From Azospirillum oryzae (GTDB taxonomy: Bacteria > Pseudomonadota > Alphaproteobacteria > Azospirillales > Azospirillaceae): a stretch of 64,000 nucleotides of DNA. Both the position numbers and the translations under genes were made by a program. Location of the stretch: contig NZ_FXAK01000009.1 in NCBI RefSeq assembly GCF_900177515.1, positions 372,001 through 436,000 on the forward strand, written 5' to 3'. Positions 50,083-58,915 of this stretch are shown here, one piece after another. Below the pieces are notes generated by a model. That model made no database searches, was not told the origin of the DNA, and saw only the letters and a program-made list of their open reading frames with translations. Position 1 is the first letter of the stretch. The number at the start of each line of letters is the position of its first letter.

Positions 50083-50763
50083 TAAAGGGCCGTTATCGGA
50101 TTGAGAATTGGGCGGCTTCTGACGCTGCACTATGCAGATGCGGCGACCCGAAGGCCTGGGTGGCGCCGGAGGCGCGATCTCCGCGTGGACGTCCCCCACC
50201 ACGAAACGGCGCGGTTGGCTCCGCCGTTATACAGAACTTATGTTCAAGGGCGGATTGATGCGGCGCTTTGCGTTCGGCCGGCCGTGGCGGCAAACCGAAG
50301 GTTTGTCGGGCACCCTCATGCACCTGCTCGGCCTGGACCGGTCGGTTCCGGATCACACGACGGTTGACCGGCGCAGCCCCAATCTCGCGGTTGCACCGGC
50401 CTCAGCAACGACGGAGGGACCCATCATGGCAGTCATCGATTGCACCGGGCCGAAGGTGGTCGGCAAGGGGGGTGACACCAGGAACATACGGCGGCACGAT
50501 ACGCCGCAGCCGGAGAAAACTTCATCTGGCCGCCGATCCCGATACAGGCGTGGGCCTCGCATCGGAGTTGACGGGTATTGAGGATGGGGACGCCTCGGTG
50601 GTCGTTCCGTTGCTTGATTGGATCAAGCGTCCGGTTGGCACGGTCCTGGTGGAGAGAGCGTACGATAACAAACCCGTCTATCGTGCCATTGCCGAACGTG
50701 GTCTGGATTTCGAGGTGATTATTCCCACTGCGCGCCACCACAGTGGTGAGCGACGCTGCCGAC
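50083..50763 (+). pseudogene. IS5-family transposase, frameshifted remnant
   Basis: Three successive frames encode pieces of one transposase: RYRIENWAASDAALCRCGD near 50083; then LMRRFAFGRPWRQTEGLSGT, LGLDRSVPDHTTVDRRSPN and IDCTGPKVVGKG; then KLHLAADPDTGVGLASELT and VGTVLVERAYDNKPVYRAIA to about 50763. The IS5 DDE residues (VIDCTG Asp, ERAYD Asp) are present but out of frame with each other. Terminal repeats were not found. It is inactive. Confidence 0.75.
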
Positions 50764-50950
50764 ACGGTTCCTTTCCGGCGCGACTCGCGGTAGGTCGCCT
50801 GATCGCCTGCGCATCAAAGCGGGGTCCGTCCCTCCCGCCGCCACTCAATTGTCAGCCCGATGATGGCTCTGCGGGACCTATGGTGGCTCGCATCCGCCTT
50901 GTAGGGCATCCGGTTCACGACACCAGTGGCGGTTGCTTTCTCACAGATCC

Positions 50951-51805
50951 TCACAGGCAGTCGTCGGCGAAGGCTGCCAGATCAGCATCGAACCGGCTGG
51001 ACGCCTCCCAGAACGGCATGTGGCCGACGTCCGGGTAGAGGCGAAGTTCGGCGTGCCCGGCCTGCCGGATGGTATGCTCCGCCATGGCCGGGCGGATCAC
51101 CGCATCATCTTCGCCATGGATCGCCAGCACGGGGACGCGCAGCCCGCTCAGAGTGGCGTCGTAGTCGGCCGGCCGCCCCACCAGGGCGCGCCTCACCTCC
51201 CGCGGCGTCAGTGCGGTATGGCTCCGCATCGCCTCCGCCTCCTCCGCGGGCAGCGGTCGGCGGGTGCAGCGATCGATGAAGTCCGCGGCTGCGGCATCCG
51301 CTATTGCCCGGTCCTCGTGCCCCATCGCCGCCATCAGGGCGGCGGCTGGTCCGACGCAAACAGGGGCGAGCGTGCTGGTGGCGCCGACCATGACAAGGCC
51401 GCCGACCGCTCCGTCACCGTGACGCGTCAAATAATCCAGCACAATTCTCCCAGCATAGGACCATGCGACGAGGATGGGCCGTTGGAGCCCCATACCGTCG
51501 ATCACCGTCCGAACCTCGTCTGCCCACAGCACCGGATCGCGGTAGGCGGCGGCCTCTGCCGGTTTGCCGGACCCTCCATGGCCGCGGTTGTCGTATGTCA
51601 CCAGCCGGAGCCGCCCGGCCAGCATCCCGGCGGTCTGCCGCCGCCAGCATCGGTGCGACTGCGAAAAGCCGTGGATCAGCAGCACGTCCCGTCCGCTCGA
51701 TGGACGGCGCCAATCCTGCACCGCCAGCCTGACCCCGTCGGGGGTCGTCAGGTCGACGGTGCGGCCGGCAGCGGCAGGGTCCGCCACCCCGTCACGCGGC
51801 GACAT
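50951..51805 (-). CDS. Alpha/beta hydrolase
   Basis: The product has 284 residues. The oxyanion region is LIHGFSQSHRCW, the nucleophile is Ser in AWSYAGR, the acid is probably Asp in IHGEDDAVI, and His lies in YPDVGHMPFWE. It belongs to the pimeloyl-ester/enol-lactonase-like hydrolases. It is the last gene of the eight-gene operon and its start overlaps the deacetylase-fold gene by 14 bases. It could hydrolyse an ester or lactone of the imported compound. Confidence 0.85.
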   Translation of the reverse strand: MSPRDGVADPAAAGRTVDLTTPDGVRLAVQDWRRPSSGRDVLLIHGFSQSHRCWRRQTAGMLAGRLRLVTYDNRGHGGSGKPAEAAAYRDPVLWADEVRTVIDGMGLQRPILVAWSYAGRIVLDYLTRHGDGAVGGLVMVGATSTLAPVCVGPAAALMAAMGHEDRAIADAAAADFIDRCTRRPLPAEEAEAMRSHTALTPREVRRALVGRPADYDATLSGLRVPVLAIHGEDDAVIRPAMAEHTIRQAGHAELRLYPDVGHMPFWEASSRFDADLAAFADDCL

Positions 51806-52436
51806 AGCGCTCCACCGGGCCGACGATCCGGCCGCCGACGATGGGGACGCAGTCGGGCGGGAACTTCTGGACCACGGTCATGTCGCGCTGCGCCAGTTCG
51901 CCCAGGAAGCAGTCGAGCGAGTCCATCGCACCAGTGTCGATGTCGTGCAGCACGACCAGAGGCCAGCTTTGCTGTTCGCACATGTCCAGCGCACGGTCGA
52001 CCCAGCCCTTGGGGTCGTCCCAGTCCCGCGGAACCGCGTTCCACAGCACGCAGGTGTAGCCACCGGCCACCAGATAGTCGAGCGCCTGGCGGTTGAACAG
52101 CGTGTCGTTCAGCGCGCCCAGCGCGCCGGACGGGCGGAACAGCGGCGCTGGCTCCGACAACGTGCCGATCAGATCCTGCGCCTTGCCGATCTCCCAGGCG
52201 GGCAGGTCCGGGTTGGCGCTCATGCCCAGCGGCATGATATGGCTGTAGGTGTGGTTGCCGATGAGGTGCCCTTCCGCCCGCGCACGCGCACACAGCGCGC
52301 GGCGTCCGGGATCGCGCAGCCGCTCACCGACCACGAAGAAGGTGGTGGTCACGCCGTGGCGGGCCAGCACGTCCAGCACCTGCGGGGTGGTGTCCGGATC
52401 GGGACCATTGTCGAAGCTCAATGTGACTTTCTTCAT
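51792..52436 (-). CDS. Polysaccharide-deacetylase-fold (NodB) hydrolase
   Basis: The product has 214 residues from the ATG at 52436. It has the carbohydrate esterase 4 motif 1 with Asp9 in SFDNGPDPDT and the metal motif GNHTYSH (His62, His66), and no signal peptide, so it is cytoplasmic. Cytoplasmic members of this fold often hydrolyse small amides or imides rather than polysaccharides. Placed between transport genes and the alpha/beta hydrolase, it may deacylate the imported compound. Confidence 0.85.
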   Translation of the reverse strand: MKKVTLSFDNGPDPDTTPQVLDVLARHGVTTTFFVVGERLRDPGRRALCARARAEGHLIGNHTYSHIMPLGMSANPDLPAWEIGKAQDLIGTLSEPAPLFRPSGALGALNDTLFNRQALDYLVAGGYTCVLWNAVPRDWDDPKGWVDRALDMCEQQSWPLVVLHDIDTGAMDSLDCFLGELAQRDMTVVQKFPPDCVPIVGGRIVGPVERYVAA

Positions 52437-52455
52437 CGCGCTGGCCTCTCCTTGC

Positions 52456-53295
52456 TCACGGCGCATCCGCCGGACGGCGCGCCGCCTTGTTCCTGACGCC
52501 TCCGGTCCATCGTCTCTCGATGGCCTGCACCGCAAGGTCGAACCCGATGGCCAGCGCCAGGATCAGGATGATGGCGGCGAAGACGCCGGAACTGTTGAGT
52601 TGAGTGCGGTACTTGGACAGCAGGAAACCGATGCCGGCACTTGACATCATCATCTCGGCGACCACCACCCCGACGATCACCAGCGCTCCGCCGAGCCGGA
52701 ACGAGGCCAGTACGGTGGGGACGGACGCCGGAAGGGTGACCCACAGGATCTGCTGGAGGCGCGTCGCCCCCATGCTGCGGGCAGCCTGGGTGAGTTGGCG
52801 ATCGATCGTCTGCGCGCCGGCCGCGGTCCCCAGCACCGTCGGCAGCAGTCCATAGACGCTGGCGAACACCACCTTGGAAGCCGAGCCGATGCCGAACCAC
52901 GCCGTGAACAGCGGATAGAGCACCACCAGCGGCACCGCGAACAGCGCCGACACCACCGGCAGGAGCGCCTTGCGTACGGTCAAGGTGCTGCCGACCCACA
53001 GGCCGAAGAGGATGCCGAAGCCGCAGGCGAAGACCAGCGCCATACCGACCTCCTGCAGCGTTACCAGCATCTGGACTGCGAAGTCGCCCGAATGCGCCAT
53101 CAGCATTGCCAGCGTGCTGCTGAGTGACGGCAGGAACAGGCGCGGCACCAGCCCGAGCTGCGGCACGATTTCCCAGGCGACGATCACCGCGGCGATGATG
53201 GCGTAGCGGCAGATCCGGGCCTTGGTCTCCAGGCTTATCCCGACGGACGCTCCGCTTCCGCGCGGGACGTGCGTCACGCTTTGATCATATGCCAT
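52456..53295 (-). CDS. ABC transporter permease (SsuC/TauC type), second copy
   Basis: The product has 279 residues with six helices and the EAA loop TQAARSMGATRLQQILWVTL. It starts 22 bases inside the ATPase gene end. It differs strongly from the permease at 54128, so the importer probably uses the two as a heterodimer. Nitrate/sulfonate-type systems usually have one permease gene, so a heterodimer is unusual. Confidence 0.9.
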   Translation of the reverse strand: MAYDQSVTHVPRGSGASVGISLETKARICRYAIIAAVIVAWEIVPQLGLVPRLFLPSLSSTLAMLMAHSGDFAVQMLVTLQEVGMALVFACGFGILFGLWVGSTLTVRKALLPVVSALFAVPLVVLYPLFTAWFGIGSASKVVFASVYGLLPTVLGTAAGAQTIDRQLTQAARSMGATRLQQILWVTLPASVPTVLASFRLGGALVIVGVVVAEMMMSSAGIGFLLSKYRTQLNSSGVFAAIILILALAIGFDLAVQAIERRWTGGVRNKAARRPADAP

Positions 53296-54122
53296 ATCGC
53301 CTCACGCAGGTCTGCGAACCGGGGTTGCGCCATCATGTCGAGCGACCGCGGACGCGGCAGGTCGATGGCCACGCGATCAAGGATGCGGCCGGGACGTCCG
53401 GACAGTACCAGCACCTCGTCGGACAGGTAGATCGCCTCACTCAGCCCGTGGGTGACGAAGACGATGGTCTTGCGCGCCTTCTCCCAGATGCGCAGCAGCT
53501 CGTCGCCCATGGTGATGCGGGTCTGCTCGTCCAGCGCGGCGAAGGGCTCGTCCATCAGCAGGATCGGCGGATCCTGGACGAGACCGCGGGCGATGGAAAC
53601 GCGCTGCTTCATGCCGCCGGACAGCTCGTGCGGCAGGCTGTCGGCGAACCGTTCCAGCCCGACCAGCGCCAGCGCCTCCTCGGCCTTCTCGCGCCGGACG
53701 GCCTTGGCGACGCCCCGCAGGAACAGCGGGAACTCGACGTTGCGGCGGGCAGTCAGCCAGGGGAACAGGCTGGCGTCCTGGAAGACGACGCCGACGCGGG
53801 TCGGGTCGGGCTTGACCAGAGGCCGGCCGCCGACGGCGATCCTGCCCTCGCTCGGCGTCAGCAGGCCGGCCAGCATCATCAGCAGCGAGGACTTGCCGCA
53901 GCCGCTCGGCCCGACGATGGAGATGAAGCGGCCGGCGGAGACATTAAAGGCGATATCCTGCAGCGCCTGCGTTGTCTTGCCGTTGACGCTGTAGGTGTGG
54001 TTGAGGTCGCGGACGTCCAGCGTCTTGCCTGCGTCGGCCGCAGGGTGGTCGGGCCCGACCACCGACATGGTGGTGCCGTGCCGTTTCCGGATGGAGGCCG
54101 TGGCTTGTGTCATGCGGGGCAT
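53274..54122 (-). CDS. ABC transporter ATP-binding protein (SsuB/TauB type)
   Basis: The product has 282 residues from the ATG at 54122, with GGAGGA 10 bases upstream. It has Walker A GPSGCGKSS (71-79), Q loop VVFQDASLFPWLT, signature LSGGMKQRVSIARGL and Walker B ILLMDEPFAALD. It is the single ATPase for two permeases. The N-terminal 30 residues are extra compared with SsuB. Confidence 0.92.
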   Translation of the reverse strand: MPRMTQATASIRKRHGTTMSVVGPDHPAADAGKTLDVRDLNHTYSVNGKTTQALQDIAFNVSAGRFISIVGPSGCGKSSLLMMLAGLLTPSEGRIAVGGRPLVKPDPTRVGVVFQDASLFPWLTARRNVEFPLFLRGVAKAVRREKAEEALALVGLERFADSLPHELSGGMKQRVSIARGLVQDPPILLMDEPFAALDEQTRITMGDELLRIWEKARKTIVFVTHGLSEAIYLSDEVLVLSGRPGRILDRVAIDLPRPRSLDMMAQPRFADLREAIWHMIKA

Positions 54123-54127
54123 CACAG

Positions 54128-54880
54128 TCAGTTCCTCCAGTGTTCGCACTTGGCTTCCAGGTAGCGGATCGCCTCGTTGAAGCTGATTGCCAGGACCGAG
54201 ACGAAGAGCACCATCGCCAGCAGCTCCTTGATCTGAAACCCGAGGCCCCAGACGCCGATGGCATTGCCGATTCCCTCGCGGGAGGCATACATCTCGGCCA
54301 GCAGGATGCCGGTGAAGTTGAAGATCATCGCCACCCGCACCGCCTCCAGCAGAACCGGCGTCATGCTCGGCAGATACACGAAGAGAATCTTCTGCATGGT
54401 CGAGGCGTCGAGGGAGCGGGCGACGCGCAACTGGTCCTCGCGCACCGACTCCACCGCCGAGAAGGTTGTCATCATCACGATAAAGACGGTGGAGAAGACG
54501 CCGAAGGCGACCTTCTGCCAGAAGGCAATGCCGAGAATCAGGATGAAGATCGGCAGGAAGATCGATTTTGGGATGCTGAACACGAAGAAGATTAGCGGCT
54601 TGAAGATCAGTGAGGCGAACCGGCTCTCCTGCACCAGCACCCCCAGCAGGGCGCCGACGGGCAGAGCGATGGCGAAGGCCGTCAACGTTTCCAGCAGGGT
54701 GAGCTGGACCTGCTGCCAGAAGGTCGCCGTTGCCGCCATGGCGCCCAGCGCCGCGACGACGTCGGAGAAGGGCGGCAGCAACCGCCCGTCCATCCAGCCC
54801 AACCGGGGCGCCGCCTCCCACAGGGCCAGGAAGACGGCTCCCGCCGCTCCGTAACCCAACACCGCGTCGCGCGTCGCCAT
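54128..54880 (-). CDS. ABC transporter permease (SsuC/TauC type), first copy
   Basis: The product has 250 residues with six helices and the EAA loop RVARSLDASTMQKILFVYLP. It lies 8 bases after the binding protein and 5 bases before the ATPase gene. It forms the importer channel with or in place of the other permease. Confidence 0.9.
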   Translation of the reverse strand: MATRDAVLGYGAAGAVFLALWEAAPRLGWMDGRLLPPFSDVVAALGAMAATATFWQQVQLTLLETLTAFAIALPVGALLGVLVQESRFASLIFKPLIFFVFSIPKSIFLPIFILILGIAFWQKVAFGVFSTVFIVMMTTFSAVESVREDQLRVARSLDASTMQKILFVYLPSMTPVLLEAVRVAMIFNFTGILLAEMYASREGIGNAIGVWGLGFQIKELLAMVLFVSVLAISFNEAIRYLEAKCEHWRN

Positions 54881-54888
54881 CTCTGGCC

Positions 54889-55860
54889 TCAGCGCGCGAT
54901 TGCGACGGGCGTGAAGGAGCTGTCGAACAGCACCGCCGCATCCAGCTCCTTCTTACCGTTGGCGTAGAGGTTCAACGTCTCCTGAACCAGTTCCCTGGTC
55001 ATCGCGCCGTCGTCGGACAGATGACCGAAGGTGTTGGTGTATTCCTGCTTGGCGACCTCGACCGAGATGCCGTCGTATTTGGCGAGCTGCGGAATGACCG
55101 CGTCGGGATTGCCCTTGATGTAGGCGACCCCTTCGAACAGGGCGGTCAGCGCTCGCTTCAACGCATCCTTGTGCTTGGCGGCATACTCGTCGTCGGCTGC
55201 CCAGCCGGCCTCGAGATGGGGCGGCATCACGTCACTGAAGTCGGTCAGCACGCGACCGTTGCCGTCGAGCGCGACCTGGTAGCTGAGCGGCGGATAGATG
55301 ATGACGGCGTCCAGGTTGCCGCTGATCAGGTTGGGGACGAGGCCGGCACCGCCGACCGGAATGGCAATGAAGTCAATGCCGTACTTCTTTTTTACCCAGC
55401 TTGCCAGCAGGTCGGTGTTGGAACCGGCCGACGTTATGCCGACCTTGTGCTTTGCCAGGTCGGCGACGGTCTTGATGCCGCTCTTGGGCGGCACCATGAT
55501 CTGCCAGCCGAAATTCCGGGTCGCCAGCATGGCGACCATCTTGACGTTCACTCCCGCCTCGCGTCCCTCGCCGACGATGCTGGGATTGCTCGACATCAGG
55601 TCGGCGGCACCGGCGGCGATGGCGGTCAGGGCTTCCGAGCCGCTCTGGTAGACGGTCAGTTCGGCTTTGATGTCGTGCTTCGTGAAGATGCCCTGCTGCT
55701 GTGTGATTTCCGCGACGAAGGAGGGAAACCACGCCTTGGTGGACAGGCCGATGCGGATCGTGTCCGCCGCATGGCCGGTGCCGGCCGTCAGTGCCGTCGT
55801 CGCCACCGCCGCCAGCAGGGCGAGGCCGGTTTTGCGGAACGCCTTGAAGCCCATTTTCAT
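54889..55860 (-). CDS. ABC transporter substrate-binding protein (NMT1/SsuA type)
   Basis: The product has 323 residues from the ATG at 55860 (GGGAGGA site). It has a signal peptide with cleavage near HAAD at 31. The SsuA/THI5/NMT1 fold is seen in IRIGLSTKAWFPSFVAEITQ, TVYQSGSEALTAIAAGAADL and VPPKSGIKTVADLAKHKVGI. It binds a small organic anion for the importer that follows. In the context of CoA-transferase and citryl-CoA-lyase-like genes, a carboxylic acid is likely. Confidence 0.9.
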   Translation of the reverse strand: MKMGFKAFRKTGLALLAAVATTALTAGTGHAADTIRIGLSTKAWFPSFVAEITQQQGIFTKHDIKAELTVYQSGSEALTAIAAGAADLMSSNPSIVGEGREAGVNVKMVAMLATRNFGWQIMVPPKSGIKTVADLAKHKVGITSAGSNTDLLASWVKKKYGIDFIAIPVGGAGLVPNLISGNLDAVIIYPPLSYQVALDGNGRVLTDFSDVMPPHLEAGWAADDEYAAKHKDALKRALTALFEGVAYIKGNPDAVIPQLAKYDGISVEVAKQEYTNTFGHLSDDGAMTRELVQETLNLYANGKKELDAAVLFDSSFTPVAIAR

Positions 55861-55885
55861 CTCGTTATCCTCCCGTTCTTGGTGT

Positions 55886-57055
55886 TCAGGCTGCCGGCCA
55901 ACGGCTTGACGCGCCGGAGGCATGATGTGCGCGGATGGCCGCGCCATGTTCGTCGAGTGTGGGAGGCGGCAGGACCTGGAGGTCCGGTTCGCCGTCAACG
56001 GTGTAGGGAGGGCGCACGGTGCGGAAACGGCCCATCACCGGATGCTCGGCCTCCACCGCCAGCCGGAGGTGAAGTGCCTGCGGATCCTCCAGCGCCTCGT
56101 CGGAGTCATAGGCGGCGGAATGGGGGACGCCGAGCGTCTCCAGCGTCGCGCACCATTCGTCGCGCGGCTTGGCGGCGAACAGCGGCGCCATGATATCGAT
56201 CAGCGCGTCCTGGTTCGCGATGCGGGCCGGGCGTTCGGCGAAGCGCGGATCCTCGCGCAGGTCTGGCCGCCCCACCGCATCGGTCAGTCCCTCCCAGAAC
56301 TTGACGGGAGAGGAGAGATGGATCGCCAGCCAGCGGTCATCGGCGCAGGCGAAGGTGTAGGACTGCGACACCTTTGGCCGGCTGAGCGGTCCCATCACCT
56401 CGCCGGCGCTGAAGTAGTGGGTGAAGCTGTCCAGGTTGAAATGGGTCATCGCTTCCAGCATGGAGATGTCGATCACCCGTCCCTGCCCGGTTGCGGCCCG
56501 CTGCAGCAGCGCCGCCATGATGCCGAGGGCGGCATACTGGCCGGTCACCGCGTCGGCGATGGCCGGGCCGATGACGCGCGGCCGATCGGGCGGCGTCAGC
56601 AGGCGAAGGTATCCGGCTGCGGCCTGGGCCACAGTGTCGAAGGCCGGACGGTCGCGATATGGGCCGGTGCGGCCGAAGCCGGAGATGGCGCAATAGACCA
56701 GCCGCGGGTTGGCGGCGCGGAGCTGCTCGGGTCCGAAGCCCATGCGCTCGGCCACCCCGGGCCGGAAATTCTGGATGAAGACGTCGGCCTCGGCGATCAG
56801 CCCGTCGAAAACCGCTCGGTCCCCCGGCTCCTGCAGGTCGAGCGCAATGGACCGCTTGTTCCGGTTGTAGGTCTGGAAATGCGGGGAGTAGAGGCCGCCC
56901 TTGAAGGCTCGGAACGGGTCGCCTTCCCCCGGCCGCTCCACCTTGATGACATCGGCACCGAGGTCGGCAAGGTGCATGCCGGCGGCCGGGCCGGTGATGT
57001 AAGTCCCCATCTCCACGACACGGATGGCGGCGAGCATTTTGGTCATCGTCGTCAC
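55886..57055 (-). CDS. Class III CoA-transferase (CaiB/BaiF family)
   Basis: The product has 389 residues from a GTG at 57055 that overlaps the upstream stop (GTGA). Family motifs are GPAAGMHLADLGADVIKVER, FIQNFRPGVAERMG, NPRLVYCAISGFG, and the catalytic Asp in PAIADAVTGQYAALG. It moves CoA from a donor to a carboxylic acid. Next to a citrate-synthase-fold lyase it is expected to form the CoA thioester that the lyase cleaves. Confidence 0.93.
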   Translation of the reverse strand: MTTMTKMLAAIRVVEMGTYITGPAAGMHLADLGADVIKVERPGEGDPFRAFKGGLYSPHFQTYNRNKRSIALDLQEPGDRAVFDGLIAEADVFIQNFRPGVAERMGFGPEQLRAANPRLVYCAISGFGRTGPYRDRPAFDTVAQAAAGYLRLLTPPDRPRVIGPAIADAVTGQYAALGIMAALLQRAATGQGRVIDISMLEAMTHFNLDSFTHYFSAGEVMGPLSRPKVSQSYTFACADDRWLAIHLSSPVKFWEGLTDAVGRPDLREDPRFAERPARIANQDALIDIMAPLFAAKPRDEWCATLETLGVPHSAAYDSDEALEDPQALHLRLAVEAEHPVMGRFRTVRPPYTVDGEPDLQVLPPPTLDEHGAAIRAHHASGASSRWPAA

Positions 57056-57864
57056 TCCGTCTTGCGGCCGGCCGGGGAGGCTGGGCGGCCGTCGTAACCA
57101 ATCGCCATGTCGGCCTGGTGGGACATGATGAAGCCGATGGGACGCCGCGCCTCCTCGAACAGATGGGCGACGAGGCCGGCGCAGCGTGCCAGCAGCGGAA
57201 TGCCCTTCATCGCCTCCAGTGGCCAGCCGGCGTCCAGCATCACCGCCGGAATGGCGCCCGACACGTTCATTGGCAGCGGGCGCTTGAATATGTCAGCCCC
57301 CAGCGCGTCGAGCGTCTTCAGGACGGCGACATGCACGCCGGCGATGCCGGCCTCCTCGGCAATCGAGATCAGCCGGTGGGCGCGCGGATCGCCGCCACTG
57401 TGCTGCGGGTGCCCAAGTCCGGGAACCTTGCGTCGTGACGCTTTCATCGCTTCCAGGTTGCGCGCGCAGACCGCCGCCATGTCGGCGCCGGAGGCCTCGG
57501 TCTCCTGCGCCAGTTCGGCTAGGTAGCGTCCGGCCACTTCCGAACTGCCGGCGACCACGCTGCCCATGCCGAGCAGGCCGGCGGCCATCGCTCCTTGCCA
57601 AGCCTCGGGTGCGGCGGCGAGCGTCATGCGCGCCGCCTGCACGCTGGGCACCAGTCCATGCTCGGCAAGCGAGACCAGACAGGCGTTCGTCACCATGCGC
57701 TGCGCCGCATTCGGCCGGTCGCCGGTCACCAGAAGCCAGAAATGGTCGACGAAATCGACGGCACCGATCAGCTCTGAGCAGAGGTCGAAGCCACGGACGG
57801 TGATGCTGTCGGCATCGGACGTTGCGATGGCGGTGACCGCATTGTCCTGCTTTCCAATTCTCAA
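57052..57864 (-). CDS. Citryl-CoA-lyase-like (citrate-synthase fold) protein
   Basis: The product has 270 residues from a TTG at 57864 behind GGGAG. It is much shorter than citrate synthase (about 430), and its length and sequence fit citryl-CoA-lyase-like proteins. The active-site His152 lies in VPGLGHPQHSGGDPRAHRL. The segment KRPLPMNVSGAIPAVMLDAG aligns with the citrate-synthase NVD active-site loop but carries Ser202 where Asp is expected. It probably cleaves a 3-hydroxyacyl-CoA with a free carboxyl group such as citryl- or citramalyl-CoA. It is first in an eight-gene operon divergent from IclR. Confidence 0.8.
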   Translation of the reverse strand: MRIGKQDNAVTAIATSDADSITVRGFDLCSELIGAVDFVDHFWLLVTGDRPNAAQRMVTNACLVSLAEHGLVPSVQAARMTLAAAPEAWQGAMAAGLLGMGSVVAGSSEVAGRYLAELAQETEASGADMAAVCARNLEAMKASRRKVPGLGHPQHSGGDPRAHRLISIAEEAGIAGVHVAVLKTLDALGADIFKRPLPMNVSGAIPAVMLDAGWPLEAMKGIPLLARCAGLVAHLFEEARRPIGFIMSHQADMAIGYDGRPASPAGRKTE

Positions 57865-57893
57865 CGATCAGCTCCCGGACAATTTTTTCTCAT

Positions 57894-57911
57894 AGCGAAA
57901 ATTCTTTCGCT
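57894..57911. promoter_or_regulatory. Palindrome AGCGAAA-ATTC-TTTCGCT, candidate IclR operator
   Basis: Perfect 7-bp inverted arms lie around ATTC, 30 bases before the lyase-like start. A second weaker repeat, TTTCG-GAATG-CGAAA, lies at 58006-58020, nearer the iclR start. Both share the words GCGAAA and TTTCG. An IclR dimer probably binds one or both. Confidence 0.65.
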
Positions 57912-58108
57912 TATCGACAAGGGAGTCAAGAAGAATGATTGCGAGACGAACGAATTATCGCCTCTCTGCGGCACTCTCTGGCAAAGCAGAGCGTCCGGTT
58001 CGACATTTCGGAATGCGAAAAATCTTGATCGTAAATGTTCGGCGGCGTTAGCCTCCGCCCTCGTGTCTGATTGCGCCGGTGACGAGCGCGGACGCGCAAT
58101 AGGCGAGG

Positions 58109-58915
58109 ATGGATTTGGACGATTCGGAAAAACCCGTAGAGTTCGTCGAAGGGCTCGCCAAAGGCTTGGCGGTCATTGAGGCATTCGACGCCGATCATGG
58201 CGAGATGACGCTAAGCGAGGTGGCGCGCCGGATCGATGCATCACCGTCCTCGGCGCGGCGCTCCCTGCTGACGCTGATGGCGCTCGGTTATGTCGGGCAG
58301 AAGAACAAGCGATTTCACCTGCGGCCGAAGGTGATGGCGCTGGGTTCGGCATACTATGTCTCGGCCCGCATCGAAGAACTGCTGAAGCCCGAGTTGAAGC
58401 GTATGGTCGACACTTACGGCGATGCGTCTTCTGTCGGGACGCTGGACGGTACGGACGTGATCTACATCGCGCACGTCTCGGTCCAGCATGCCCGCCGCGC
58501 AACCGCGGTAATCGGCGCCCGCTATCCGGCGCACGCCACCTCGCTGGGCCGCGTGCTGCTATCCGGACTGTCGGACACGGCATTGGACGCCTATCTGGAT
58601 AAGATGACGCCCCAGGCTTTGACCCGCCACACCGTCACCGACAAGAACGCTCTACGCACCATAATCCTGCAAGCCCGTGCCGACGGCTACGCAACGACCG
58701 TCGACCAGCTCGACTACGGCATTACGGCGCTAGCCGTGCCGATCCACGGGACAAGCAACGAGGTCGTCGCAGCGGTGAATTCCTCCGGCTATACAGGGCT
58801 ACTGACGCCACAGACGCTGGTCGATGAGCGGCTGTTCGCTCTACGCGCGGCGGCGACGGCGATCTCGGCCACCATCGCCCGCTACCCGGTCCTTTCGGCG
58901 GCGATCGGCCCATAG
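58109..58915 (+). CDS. IclR family transcriptional regulator
   Basis: The product has 268 residues with a winged helix at 10-75 (FVEGLAKGLAVIEAFD, then LSEVARRIDASPSSARRSLL) and a GAF-like effector domain beyond (IGARYPAHATSLGRVLLSGL, DYGITALAVPIH). The FVEGLAKGLAVIEAFD start is typical of the PcaR/PobR/CatR branch that controls aromatic or organic acid catabolism. It is divergent from the eight-gene operon and should control it through the palindromes between. Confidence 0.92.
   Translation: MDLDDSEKPVEFVEGLAKGLAVIEAFDADHGEMTLSEVARRIDASPSSARRSLLTLMALGYVGQKNKRFHLRPKVMALGSAYYVSARIEELLKPELKRMVDTYGDASSVGTLDGTDVIYIAHVSVQHARRATAVIGARYPAHATSLGRVLLSGLSDTALDAYLDKMTPQALTRHTVTDKNALRTIILQARADGYATTVDQLDYGITALAVPIHGTSNEVVAAVNSSGYTGLLTPQTLVDERLFALRAAATAISATIARYPVLSAAIGP

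Noticed and set aside
54123..54941. Very long frame fused to the front of the ABC ATPase
   Set aside because: It is the shadow of the permease gene on the same strand in another frame. The true ATPase start is at 54122.
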